Positions 41,986 through 50,533 of a stretch of DNA of 64,000 nucleotides are shown piece after piece (position 1 is the stretch's first letter; every line of letters begins with the position of its first letter). This stretch comes from Legionella jamestowniensis. Its GTDB lineage: Bacteria; Pseudomonadota; Gammaproteobacteria; Legionellales; Legionellaceae. The position numbers were made by a program, and so were the translations under genes. The stretch is taken from assembly GCF_001467745.1 (NCBI RefSeq), contig NZ_LNYG01000013.1, positions 2,040,292 to 2,104,291 of the forward strand, written 5' to 3'. The notes beneath the pieces are model-generated. The model saw only the letters and a program-made list of their open reading frames with translations, was not told the DNA's origin and did not search any database.

Positions 41986-42780
41986 TTTGCTGTTAATGGC
42001 ACTTAAGGTATTTTTATTTAAATTCATTCGCCCAATCATGCCTCGGTGTATACCCTCGATGACCGCTTCAATGATGGTATGGCAATTAAAGATTTCGCGG
42101 ATATTTTTAAGATATTTTTCGACAGTGTAAGGACTTATTTTTAAAGTCTGAGCAATTTGCTTACCGGATTTTCCCTGAGCTGTGAGCCATAAACATTCCT
42201 GTTCCCGCATGGAAAGTAGGTTATTTTCAGTATATCCGCCCTTAATCACGGCATGGCGAAAGGATTTATTGGTCAAAATGAAAGAGAGTTTGTATTTAGG
42301 ATTGCAAAAAGTAATTAACTCTAAAAAAGCATCGACAAAGTTAACACAAAAATTTTCAAACGCAGCGATTGTTCTTTGGTAAAAAAGATGACTTTCCATT
42401 GTAGGTGTATCTCGTATTGCACTAAAAATAAACGTACATTCTGCACAGCGCCTCACGAGATTATAAATGGGATGGATGTTATATTTTTCTGCAAGTAACT
42501 CTTTAAATTGAGGTGAAATAGATTGCACTTCATTACACAGGTAAAACCCTTCCCGGGCAGCGTCAATGAGCCGTGCTGTGTAAGTGTAGTCTTCCTGATA
42601 AAGGGCATCTTGATAGTAGGAGAGAATGATTGGATAGACATTTGACAGAATTAAGGGTGTGCCATCATTGAAGATTAAATACATCACAAAATGCTTAAGC
42701 CCGATTCTTCCCAGTGGTTTGCATACTTCATCAATTTGTTTTTTATAAGCCAGGCTTAAAATATATGGTACATCTTTCAT
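41941..42780 (-). CDS. LuxR-family transcriptional regulator
   Basis: 279 residues. The C-terminal ~65 residues are a GerE/LuxR helix-turn-helix: LLSMREQECLWLTAQGKSGK, QIAQTLKISPYTVEKYLKNI, EAVIEGIHRGMIGR. The N-terminal ~190 residues form a sensor-like domain with LYQEDYTYTARLIDAAREGF and no receiver Asp pocket, so it is not a response regulator. Such LuxR solos detect small molecules or host cues. It is divergent from the CMD-MFS-sensor genes across a 359-bp gap containing GATAA/TTATC repeats, which suggests control of that operon. Confidence 0.85.
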   Translation of the reverse strand: MKDVPYILSLAYKKQIDEVCKPLGRIGLKHFVMYLIFNDGTPLILSNVYPIILSYYQDALYQEDYTYTARLIDAAREGFYLCNEVQSISPQFKELLAEKYNIHPIYNLVRRCAECTFIFSAIRDTPTMESHLFYQRTIAAFENFCVNFVDAFLELITFCNPKYKLSFILTNKSFRHAVIKGGYTENNLLSMREQECLWLTAQGKSGKQIAQTLKISPYTVEKYLKNIREIFNCHTIIEAVIEGIHRGMIGRMNLNKNTLSAINSKLNFAKPIIGIDTVS

Positions 42781-43034
42781 AGATACTGTTGCTCCCTTTA
42801 TAAATATTGATTTTTATTACCATTAATATTCTTATATTGATCTTTTAGACTTCATAAATTTTTAAAAAAGATTCATAAAGATGTATTGTAATCAATTCAA
42901 TTCTTGGTTCGCTTCTAATCATTTTTTGTGATGTAGAAAATGAAATGATAGGTAATTTTTGGACAAATATTATTTTCTTCAATCCAATCTTCCTATAGTT
43001 TCAAATGACGATTAATCATATCCCCCTGTTTCAA

Positions 43035-43110
43035 TTATCTGATAAATGATATAGTTATCCGCGAACAGATATTATTATCCCTTTGTAGATAATGTCAATT
43101 TTTTATTATC
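43035..43110. promoter_or_regulatory. Cluster of GATAA/TTATC dyads upstream of the CMD-MFS operon
   Basis: The perfect palindrome TTATCTGATAA (43035-43045) is followed by GATATAGTTATC (43048-43059) and an inverted GATAAT/ATTATC pair (43088-43093 and 43105-43110), all within 105 bp of the ATG at 43140. A similar dyad lies upstream of the S24 repressor gene. The rest of the 42781-43139 gap is AT-rich and has no gene. Confidence 0.4.
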
Positions 43111-43139
43111 TATTTTCAGATATTTTTTTGGAGTTAATT

Positions 43140-43535
43140 ATGAAATCTGATCGTTTTGAAAGAGGATCAAAAATTATAAACAGCTTAATTGAGGGGGGAG
43201 AGCAGGGGGTTTTAAAAGGATTAGGAAAAACAGCACCAGATCTCGCAAATTATGTTTTAGAATTTATTTTTGGCGATCTATACAGTAGGCCGGGCCTCGA
43301 TTTAAAAACTAAGCAGATGCTAACAATTACTATCTTAGCGACTTTAGGGAATGCTAAACCCCAGTTAGGTTATCATATAAACGCCGCCCTCAATATTGGA
43401 ATTAGTCGACAAGAAATTGTTGATATTATGACGCATGTTGCAGGGTATGCAGGATTCCCCGCAGCGTTAAATGGCATTGCAACAGCTAAAGAGATTTTTT
43501 CTGACCGCGATCAAAAGGGTTTGGATAATAATTAA
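43140..43535 (+). CDS. Carboxymuconolactone decarboxylase (CMD)-like protein
   Basis: 131 residues. The CMD fold is clear from SRPGLDLKTKQMLTITIL, ATLGNAKPQLGYHINAALNI, GISRQEIVDIMTHVAGYAG and PAALNGIATAKEIF. No CxxC pair is present, so it belongs with gamma-carboxymuconolactone decarboxylase-like proteins and not AhpD peroxidases. Actual substrate unknown. The ATG at 43140 has GGAG at 43130-43133; an upstream in-frame ATG at 43092 adds hydrophobic residues unlike the family. The MFS gene starts 18 bp downstream. Confidence 0.88.
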   Translation: MKSDRFERGSKIINSLIEGGEQGVLKGLGKTAPDLANYVLEFIFGDLYSRPGLDLKTKQMLTITILATLGNAKPQLGYHINAALNIGISRQEIVDIMTHVAGYAGFPAALNGIATAKEIFSDRDQKGLDNN

Positions 43536-43553
43536 AATATTAAGTTCTATATA

Positions 43554-44834
43554 ATGGCGCATATTAAGGATAAGATTGCTAGTAGCTTAGGTAGTGTACT
43601 TGAGTGGTATGATTTTGCTCTTTATGGCTTTTTTTCTCAAATTATAATACGGTTATATTTCCCAAGTTCATCCCCATCACTAGGTTTATTAAAGGCTTTT
43701 TCGGTCTTTGCAGTGGGATTTTTTGCTAGACCAATAGGTGGATTGTTATTTGGCTATATTGGCGATAAATATGGAAGATCAGCAAGCCTCAGGATAACTC
43801 CTTTATTGATAACAATCCCAACGTTGATTTTTTCAATTTTGCCCACTTACCAAAGAATTGGAATATTAGCTCCTGCTTTTCTTGTAGTGCTGAGAGTATG
43901 GCAAGGAATTTGTATCGGAGGCGAGTATTCAAATAATATTATATATCTCTGCGAGACCTCTAAACCAAACAAGCTCTATTTTTGGGGCAGTATTGGAGCA
44001 TGTACTGGTAGTTTGGGTATTTTGATAGCTTCGACTACGGCAACCCTTTTTTATCATCTATTATCGTATGAAAGTTTAGAATCATGGGGCTGGCGTATTG
44101 CTTATGCTTTATCTGCATTAATTGGAATAGCAGCTTACATATTACGAAAAAAAATGTTAGAAACAGTAGTATTTGAAAAAGTCAAAAGCGAGTTTTTTTC
44201 ACAAAATCCTATTTTATATTCTTACAAAAATGATTTTGAAAGTTATTTAATTTCTTTTGGACTCACATTTTTACCTGCTACCGCCTTTTATTATGTGTTT
44301 ATGTTTTTGCCTAGCTTTTTAAATGAAATTCTAAAGTTGGAGGTTAGTAATGTAGTTGGTGATAATGCTCTTTCTCTATTCATTAGATTACTTATCATTC
44401 CAATTATTGGTTTGCTAGCTGATAAAATAGGAGGGATACCAATAGCTAGAATAGCATGTATTTTTTATTTTATATTTAGTTACCCATTATTTTATGGATT
44501 GATACATACAAAAAATATTTATATATTTATTTTAAGTTTTGCAATTCTGACAACCTTAAATGCAGGGACAACTCCTGGCTTATTAATTAATTTGTTAAGA
44601 CCTCACACTAGAAGTACTATCCTTTCTATTTCTTTTAATTTTAGTTTCGGTATATTAGGCGGGATAGTACCTATTATTAGCTTTTTACTTATAAAAAAAT
44701 TTAATTTAATGGCATCAATTTATTACTTGATGTTTGCTGCATTAGTAACATTTGTTTCAACATTTTTTCTAAAGGGATATCATGAATTCTCTACAAAGGG
44801 AATATTTGCCCATAATAACGCGAACAACAACTAA
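43554..44834 (+). CDS. MFS transporter of the metabolite:H+ symporter type
   Basis: 426 residues with about twelve membrane segments. The MHS-type pattern is clear: SLGSVLEWYDFALYGFFSQI, RPIGGLLFGYIGDKYGR (motif A), LRVWQGICIGGEYSNNII, and ESWGWRIAYALSALIG. Relatives include ProP, KgtP and ShiA, which import organic acids or compatible solutes with protons. Substrate not deducible; adjacency to a CMD-like protein may point to an aromatic-derived acid. Base composition is very AT rich. It overlaps the next gene by 53 bp. Confidence 0.9.
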   Translation: MAHIKDKIASSLGSVLEWYDFALYGFFSQIIIRLYFPSSSPSLGLLKAFSVFAVGFFARPIGGLLFGYIGDKYGRSASLRITPLLITIPTLIFSILPTYQRIGILAPAFLVVLRVWQGICIGGEYSNNIIYLCETSKPNKLYFWGSIGACTGSLGILIASTTATLFYHLLSYESLESWGWRIAYALSALIGIAAYILRKKMLETVVFEKVKSEFFSQNPILYSYKNDFESYLISFGLTFLPATAFYYVFMFLPSFLNEILKLEVSNVVGDNALSLFIRLLIIPIIGLLADKIGGIPIARIACIFYFIFSYPLFYGLIHTKNIYIFILSFAILTTLNAGTTPGLLINLLRPHTRSTILSISFNFSFGILGGIVPIISFLLIKKFNLMASIYYLMFAALVTFVSTFFLKGYHEFSTKGIFAHNNANNN

Positions 44835-45294
44835 AACTTTTTTTGAATACATTAATACAGTAGATATACCTCAGATTGATTATTTTGCAATTGGTATCCA
44901 AAACACATTAACCAGCCAGAGTACCTCATTGATGTCGTTAACGGAGTGGCAAAAACATTTCATTGATAATAATTATGCGAATTATGATCCTATTAGGAGA
45001 GTAACATTACATACCAATAGAAAAATAATTCCTTTCGATGAAGTTGATTTTGTAGATAATTTTGGTAAAGAAATTATGAGACAAAGAGCCAAAATGGGTA
45101 TTAGTAATGGAATTATATTTATGGAGCGGTTTAAAAAATTTAATTATATGATTACATTTGGAACAGGGTATTCTAATTTCGACTCTTTTAATTTTATTAA
45201 AAGATATCATGATAAAATATTTTTCATAAAAAATGATTTAATCAAAATAGTTGAAAAAGAAGCAAGATCTTTTATACCCGTTGATAATAAGTAA
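44782..45294 (+). CDS. Stand-alone autoinducer-binding-like sensor domain (no HTH)
   Basis: 170 residues. The pattern MSLTEWQKHFIDNNYANYDP, then IRRVTLHTNRKIIPFDEVDF and MGISNGIIFMERFKKFNYM resembles the N-terminal ligand-binding domain of LuxR-type receptors (conserved W, YxxYDP and Gly positions). The usual C-terminal helix-turn-helix is absent. The frame begins inside the MFS gene with a 53-bp overlap, a sign of coupling. Without a DNA-binding part it could be a ligand-titrating partner of the neighbouring LuxR regulator. This is a pattern-based call. Confidence 0.65.
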   Translation: MNSLQREYLPIITRTTTKTFFEYINTVDIPQIDYFAIGIQNTLTSQSTSLMSLTEWQKHFIDNNYANYDPIRRVTLHTNRKIIPFDEVDFVDNFGKEIMRQRAKMGISNGIIFMERFKKFNYMITFGTGYSNFDSFNFIKRYHDKIFFIKNDLIKIVEKEARSFIPVDNK

Positions 45295-45298
45295 AAAT

Positions 45299-45970
45299 TT
45301 ATTCATCTTTCCATCTATGCCAGATAACAGGCGCGACGCTTTCAATCTCAACATTATAAAGTACAGGTTCCGAAGTTGTTTCCGATGGATTTAAACAGGT
45401 TAGATTATAATAACCCAATGTATCCTTTACTAACCGCCTAAAGAACTTTTCTCCATTTCTTAAATAAACAATGCAGTCTTTATTTACTGCTGTTTCTATT
45501 TTGTCTAAATTGCGCAACCGTCCGCCAATGTAATCTCCAGGCAAATAAAATGGTCTCATATCGGCATTTGATACAATCATTATAACCGCATTTGAATGGC
45601 TTTCTTTAAATAGATTAGCATCTTTCACCATAGATATTTCTTCATCTTCAATGGGTAGATCTTGATTGGTTGGAGTTGCAAAATAGTGACTTACAGTTAT
45701 AGTAGATTTTGGATCCAATCCAACTCCTTCCAAAATCCATTCTTCACTAACAATTATCCCTTCGTTACGATATGCTTCTACACAACGTTGCGCACCAGTT
45801 GAAGTTAACTTTGTAGTTCCATTCTCCCAAGATTTTAAAGTTACTTCCGGTAATCCATATTTTTCCTGTAAGTATGCTCGACTTAACCGTAAAACAGAGC
45901 GGATATGCTTTAGGCGTTGTCCTGGAGTTAGAAGACTTTGATTGTTTACTTCTTTATTTTCAACAGTCAT
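45299..45970 (-). CDS. XRE-type HTH regulator with S24/LexA-like C-terminal domain
   Basis: 223 residues. The N-terminal helix-turn-helix is GQRLKHIRSVLRLSRAYLQE with YGLPEVTLKSWENGTTK. The C-terminal half resembles peptidase S24: MIVSNADMRPFYLPGDYIGG (Ser/Asp region, but a clear catalytic Ser-Lys pair is not evident) and EKFFRRLVKDTLGYYNL. Such proteins are phage-repressor-like or stress regulators. It converges on the sensor gene (4-bp gap). The GATAA/TTATC dyad at 46013-46037 lies just upstream of its start and may be an autoregulatory operator. Confidence 0.82.
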   Translation of the reverse strand: MTVENKEVNNQSLLTPGQRLKHIRSVLRLSRAYLQEKYGLPEVTLKSWENGTTKLTSTGAQRCVEAYRNEGIIVSEEWILEGVGLDPKSTITVSHYFATPTNQDLPIEDEEISMVKDANLFKESHSNAVIMIVSNADMRPFYLPGDYIGGRLRNLDKIETAVNKDCIVYLRNGEKFFRRLVKDTLGYYNLTCLNPSETTSEPVLYNVEIESVAPVIWHRWKDE

Positions 45971-46012
45971 TTTTCATTTAACGTATAGTTTCGCGGTTAC
46001 TTAAAAATAGAT

Positions 46013-46037
46013 ATTGGAAAGATAAATATTATCCAAT
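46013..46037. promoter_or_regulatory. Candidate operator for the S24-type repressor
   Basis: The core GATAAATATTATC (46021-46033, GATAA/TTATC halves) sits within outer ATTGG (46013-46017) and CCAAT (46033-46037), 43-67 bp upstream of the repressor start. The same half sites recur at 43035-43110. Confidence 0.4.
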
Positions 46038-46162
46038 TTTAGATATTACATGATATTTATAAAGTGATATATATTTTGATGATTTAATTTTAGGATCTGT
46101 AATAACATTCTTATCCTGATCGATGTTAAGCCATCAATTTTCAGATAGAGAGACATAGTAGC

Positions 46163-46237
46163 AGGCATAGGGGGCAGATTTTGTCTTTTGCTTGGAAAGA
46201 TTCTTGATGGCAAAAGGCAAGATCTGACCCTATGCCT
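46163..46237. repeat. Long imperfect inverted repeat (hairpin element)
   Basis: Arms of 28-29 bp (46163-46191 and 46210-46237) around an 18-bp loop; the right arm reads AGGCATAGGGTCAGATCTTG on the minus strand. It ends 4 bp before the right direct repeat. It looks like a REP/MITE-type element. Confidence 0.7.
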
Positions 46238-46241
46238 ATTG

Positions 46242-46323
46242 TTTTCTGTGGGTATAGGGTTAGTTTTATAATTCATTAATAGACGTATATCTTTTGATCA
46301 ATTAAAAATGTCTAAATTAGAAG
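46242..46323. repeat. 82-bp direct repeat, right copy
   Basis: Same as 41657-41738 in the same orientation, with two mismatches. It ends 75 bp before the methyltransferase gene and might supply its promoter. The rest of the 45971-46398 gap holds the candidate operator and the hairpin element. Confidence 0.9.
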
Positions 46324-46398
46324 CATAATCAAAACTATGCTTTTTCAATCTCTCATAATATTTTGTAAAATAATTTAGTACTTTAAAATATAAATATT

Positions 46399-47241
46399 AT
46401 GATTAATCACATATATAAAGATCCCAATAAATATAGTCAAAACAATGCACTGCAATATAATTTTGCTATGAAAATTCTAAGCAAAATTTCATTTGAGAAT
46501 AAATCCAGAGTTTTAGATATTGGATGTGGAGATGGAGTAATTACCAACGATATTGCTGGAATTGTTCGTGAAGGGTGTGTTATTGGAACTGATATTTCAG
46601 AACAAATGATCGAATTTGCCTCTAAAAAATATCAAGATCAATTTAATCTGCGTTTTTTAGCTATGGATGCTAGCAAAAATTTTTTTAGAGAACAATTTGA
46701 TATTGTTACTTCTTTTAATTGTCTCCATTGGGTCAAAGATCAGCAAAACGCTCTATTTGGTATAGCAAAATCCGCAGCCTATGGCGCTCAAATAGCCCTC
46801 CTTTTATCGCACAAAAAATCATTATATCATCTGATTCTAGACAAAATTTGCTCTAGCAAAAAATGGAAAGATTACTTTATTGACTTCATAAACCCCCGTT
46901 CATTTTTTGACCCAATTGATTACAAAGAAATGGTTGTTCAATCTGGACTAGAAGTAATTGAAATGTCGGAAGAAGAAATGACTTATTCGTTTAAAACAAA
47001 AGAGCAACTAAAGGAGTTTTTCAATGCCGCAGGATCTCAGATAAAACAAATCCCAGAATCTAAAAAATCAGATTTTTTAAATGACTTTGTTGAAGAATAT
47101 TTAAAGGAAGCAGGATTCTCTGAAGAAACTCTTATACCCGTTAGCTTTTGGTGTTTACAAGTTATAGCAACAAAACCAAACCCCAAATTAATTAAAACAG
47201 CTGATTTTTATTACCGACCAACACTATTTTCAAAATTGTAA
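46399..47241 (+). CDS. SAM-dependent class I methyltransferase
   Basis: 280 residues. Motif I SRVLDIGCGDGVITNDIAG (residues ~34-52), motif II VIGTDISEQMIEFA and motif IV FDIVTSFNCLHWVKD are typical of Tam/BioC-like methyltransferases (trans-aconitate type). C-terminal residues form a helical cap. Substrate unknown. AT-rich composition like the preceding module; no ribosome site of note. Function beyond methyl transfer is open. Confidence 0.88.
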   Translation: MINHIYKDPNKYSQNNALQYNFAMKILSKISFENKSRVLDIGCGDGVITNDIAGIVREGCVIGTDISEQMIEFASKKYQDQFNLRFLAMDASKNFFREQFDIVTSFNCLHWVKDQQNALFGIAKSAAYGAQIALLLSHKKSLYHLILDKICSSKKWKDYFIDFINPRSFFDPIDYKEMVVQSGLEVIEMSEEEMTYSFKTKEQLKEFFNAAGSQIKQIPESKKSDFLNDFVEEYLKEAGFSEETLIPVSFWCLQVIATKPNPKLIKTADFYYRPTLFSKL

Positions 47242-47457
47242 TTCTAAAATTCATTAAATTCATGCAGAAGCAAATTTTATTTGTAAGTTTTTGAAAGTTT
47301 TCAATACACTCGACTGATTACCTCTGGTATGACTATTGGCTAAACATATTCTACAGTTATGTCTTACTTCGCTTGATAGTTCGTAATTTAAATTTTATTA
47401 ATGATACAGAGTGTATATTGAATAGTATAATTTCAAGAAGGTATGGTATAGCCTCTG

Positions 47458-48156
47458 TCAACTTGTCTTGCTCTCAAGTTCCTGTTTTATTATTTCCAAT
47501 AATTCACGTACACAGTTTGCTATTTTCATAGGTCCTGCATGAGCAAGCCAATTATAGTGATCAATATGTTGTGCATGAGTAGCGCCTAAAAATCCAATCA
47601 CTTTCATGTGTGCAGCTTTTGCTGCCTTAATACCTAGAGCATGATCTTCAATTACCAGACAGTGTTCTGGGGAAACTGCGAATTTATGTGCTGCTTGTAG
47701 AAAAACATCTGGTTCTGGTTTTCGCTGCATTTCCCCTATACCTATAATTGATTCATCATCAAAATATTTCTTTAAGCCGGTAAATTCCAAGGTATTTTTT
47801 ATGTAATCAAAGTCACCATTAGAAGCCACGCATTTTTTTATTTTTTTGTTATCCAGAAAATCTAAAAGTTGTTGAATATTCTCAACTGGTTTTAGAAGAG
47901 AAGAATAATTGGTTTCAGTTTCATACCCAATTTTAGAAAAATCCAATCCTATATCAGATGAACCATACTCATTCACTAGAATATCTGCGAATGTTTTTTC
48001 ATGACTGACAGCAGAAAATAATCTTAAGGACTGTTCGACAGTCATAGCGTATCCAAGGCGTGTCATTTCTTTTGCACAAAATTGATGCCATATAATTTCA
48101 CTGTCAATTAGAACACCATCATTATCAAATATTACAAGATCTATTCTCATATTCAT
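47458..48156 (-). CDS. HAD-superfamily phosphatase (beta-phosphoglucomutase-like)
   Basis: 232 residues. HAD motif I is VIFDNDGVLIDSE (nucleophile and acid Asp at residues ~10 and 12), motif II CVASNGD, and motifs III/IV MQRKPEPDVFLQAA with CLVIEDHALGIKAA. A helical cap of subclass I lies between motifs I and II. The family dephosphorylates sugar phosphates and similar substrates. The ATG at 48156 or 48150 may be used; no strong ribosome site separates them. Confidence 0.9.
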   Translation of the reverse strand: MNMRIDLVIFDNDGVLIDSEIIWHQFCAKEMTRLGYAMTVEQSLRLFSAVSHEKTFADILVNEYGSSDIGLDFSKIGYETETNYSSLLKPVENIQQLLDFLDNKKIKKCVASNGDFDYIKNTLEFTGLKKYFDDESIIGIGEMQRKPEPDVFLQAAHKFAVSPEHCLVIEDHALGIKAAKAAHMKVIGFLGATHAQHIDHYNWLAHAGPMKIANCVRELLEIIKQELESKTS

Positions 48157-48302
48157 CCAATATACTTTCTTCCTGTTCTTAAATGTAGCTTATGTGGGAG
48201 AACTCTAATCAGAATACATCTAATATAGGGTGTTTACGGTCAAACTCTCTTAAATAAGTTTATTGTGTAGTATACTTTAGTTAAAATATCTAAGGAGGGA
48301 TT

Positions 48303-48740
48303 ATGGAAAAAGATCACGTGAGAGCCAATACTTCCTATTCTTCTAATCAAGCTATTGACAATAAAATCATATCAACTCTTCAGTCTTTCTCTACTGCGAG
48401 TTCGGATAAGATAAGTCAAAGAATTGACAAAATTGAAAAAGAATATAATGTGGAAAGAGTATTAGAGCTAAATGCTTCTATTTTAGCTTTTATTGGTGTT
48501 TTATTAGGCGCATTTGTAAATGCTTATTGGCTTATTCTCCCGGGCCTTGTACTTCCATTTTTAGCTTTACATGCAGTTCAAGGTTGGTGTCCTCCTTTAC
48601 CCATTTTAAGAGCATTAAAAGTTCGAACTCAAAGGGAAATTGACTCTGAAAAATATTCACTAAAAATTTTAAGAGGTGACTTCGATAATTTGCAAAATGA
48701 AAAGGATATTCAAAAAATACTACAAGTAGTTCGAAAATGA
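48303..48740 (+). CDS. Small membrane protein with YgaP-type (DUF2892-like) TM pair
   Basis: 145 residues. Residues ~50-95 (NVERVLELNASILAFIGVLL, then AYWLILPGLVLPFLALHAV) are two membrane helices like the DUF2892 pair of YgaP, ending in QGWCPPLPILRALKVRTQRE; the Cys-Pro-Pro segment follows the usual pattern of the family. N- and C-terminal parts are charged and helical. No rhodanese domain is attached. Ribosome site AAGGAGG precedes the ATG. Confidence 0.75.
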   Translation: MEKDHVRANTSYSSNQAIDNKIISTLQSFSTASSDKISQRIDKIEKEYNVERVLELNASILAFIGVLLGAFVNAYWLILPGLVLPFLALHAVQGWCPPLPILRALKVRTQREIDSEKYSLKILRGDFDNLQNEKDIQKILQVVRK

Positions 48741-48793
48741 CAAACTTTATAAAACATAAAGGTCGACCAGTTACGAAATAATGAGGTGTGAGA

Positions 48794-49010
48794 GGTTAGG
48801 TCTTGCAGCGGTTCTTCGCTTAACGTGAGTTCACCAAAAGTATTTTAGGCTTCTTTTATAACTACAAAGCATGCTCACCATACTTTCTTTTGATCTCCTA
48901 GCTTAATGTGTTAGCCGTGCAAGATTTTCTAACCACGATTATAGAATAGCAAGAATTATCACTTTCGACCGCTTTAAAAGCCCTCTTTAGTGTAAACAAA
49001 ATGAAAAGAT
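48794..49010. repeat. MITE-like repeat, copy A
   Basis: A ~216-bp element repeated at 51089-51305 in the same orientation with high identity. The first 141 bp are bounded by imperfect inverted ends: GGTTAGGTCTTGCAGCGG (48794-48811) against CCGTGCAAGATTTTCTAACC (48915-48934). No open frame. It fills much of the 490-bp gap 48741-49230, where I see no gene. Confidence 0.85.
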
Positions 49011-49230
49011 GGAATTTGGATTTTTCTTCTTTTTATTGTCTCTTTTTTGAGTTTTCTTATCCAAAAGCCAACCCACATTGACCTCTAATTCATCGGCAAG
49101 GATTTGTAATGAATTTTATCAACAATCTTCTTATAGCGGGGCATGATTTCGTTAAATTCATTTTGGGTAAATTCAGTGTTGTCACAATTAAACTATAATT
49201 ATTTTTAACTGAATTTTCGATGGTTTAACA

Positions 49231-50346
49231 ATGGCTAGAAGTATTGATAAAAGTAGTGAGTTTCTGATTAACACGCTGACCTTTAAAGAGGCAATTGCAA
49301 ATTTTGCCTATAAACTGTCAGCAGGGAGTTCAAATGCATTAATTGCAATTGTTGAATTTAAAGAGTTAATTGATAACGTCACAGATAGTGAGTTGAAAGA
49401 TAAAATTTTAGGCTTGAGTATTAATGTAAGTGATAAACCTGTTTCTTTAATGGATGTTTTATTAAAAATTAATAAAGGCATGTGTGTAAAAAGGGCCGCC
49501 CACCAAATTACAAAAATTCTTAACGAAAATATAGCAAATGACTTACTTGAGATTAATTTGGATTCTGCAAAAAAACAAAATGCTCCTAACCAATGTTTAA
49601 TTCTATTTACAATCGTACAAGACATTGATGAAGGATTAAAGGCTATAAAAAAATATTTAAATCCTTTAGGGCAGGAGAAGCTTTTAAACGTTCTTAAAGA
49701 GAAAAATTATGATCAAAATTCCTTATTGCATATTGCAGCGAGAGATTCGAATAATAATCAACGTTTATTAGCTATTTTAATGCTAATCGACCCAAAGTTT
49801 ATAGCAGAGATTGCTCAAGAACGAAATTGTAATGGCGATCCTTTAATTCATCTTTTAGTAGATAAGAATGATAAATTCGTTTCCTACAAAGAACTGTTAT
49901 CACTCATTCCACCTGACGATAGATTACAAGCGATTAATGCAAAAGACCGATTAAATGGCGACCCAATACTTCACAATCTTGCAACATTACGTAATTCTCC
50001 TGAAGGAATGATGATTACTCTTGAAAGTTTGCCTAAAGAAGTGCGCTTAGAAGCCATTAAAACAACAAATGAAGATGGTAATTCATTGTTAGATATTCTC
50101 GTAAAAAATTCAAATGAAAAATGTCTACAAGCTATTTTAGCTATTGTTCCTGAGGCTAAAACAGAAATTGATGAATTAATAAGCAAAAAGACTAAGGCGT
50201 CAGAATGTTCTGCCTCGTTTATTAACACCATGACTAGAATGAACAATACGTCTGGAGAGAGTCCGTCAAAAAATAATCAGAATACAACATCAACTGGCAG
50301 TGAATCAAAAACACGTTGGGTTATGCCAAAAAGAAGAAGATCTTAG
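49231..50346 (+). CDS. Ankyrin-like repeat protein, candidate effector
   Basis: 371 residues. Four repeat units of ~40 residues begin near residues 163 (NSLLHIAARD), 202 (GDPLIHLLVD), 243 (GDPILHNLAT) and 283 (GNSLLDILVK); the last lacks the His. The pattern resembles ankyrin repeats but units are longer than the canonical 33. Residues 1-150 are helical without a known domain. The C-terminal ~50 residues are Ser/Thr/Asn rich, ending in basic PKRRRS. No signal peptide. Ankyrin proteins are common Dot/Icm substrates in Legionella; this role is inferred. The gene lies between two copies of a MITE-like repeat. Confidence 0.7.
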   Translation: MARSIDKSSEFLINTLTFKEAIANFAYKLSAGSSNALIAIVEFKELIDNVTDSELKDKILGLSINVSDKPVSLMDVLLKINKGMCVKRAAHQITKILNENIANDLLEINLDSAKKQNAPNQCLILFTIVQDIDEGLKAIKKYLNPLGQEKLLNVLKEKNYDQNSLLHIAARDSNNNQRLLAILMLIDPKFIAEIAQERNCNGDPLIHLLVDKNDKFVSYKELLSLIPPDDRLQAINAKDRLNGDPILHNLATLRNSPEGMMITLESLPKEVRLEAIKTTNEDGNSLLDILVKNSNEKCLQAILAIVPEAKTEIDELISKKTKASECSASFINTMTRMNNTSGESPSKNNQNTTSTGSESKTRWVMPKRRRS

Positions 50347-50533
50347 TATCATGAGAGTTTTCCTCTTGGTTTGGTTAAAGTTCGCACTTCTATCAAAACC
50401 GGAAACTCTCACCTTTTCAAGTGGTTGTGTCAGATTAAGTCAAAACTAATTCAATTTATTTACATCCTATTGATTTTTCTGTGTTTCCAAACTTAGCTTC
50501 GGTTTAAAGAATTCTAATCAGGAGTACGCTTGG

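Noticed and set aside
42781-43139. Acyl-homoserine lactone synthase next to the LuxR regulator
   Set aside because: No LuxI-type frame found on either strand; the regulator is a solo here.
41657-46323. Prophage or integrative element
   Set aside because: No integrase, transposase, phage structural or tRNA attachment sequence; only a repressor-like gene and direct repeats.
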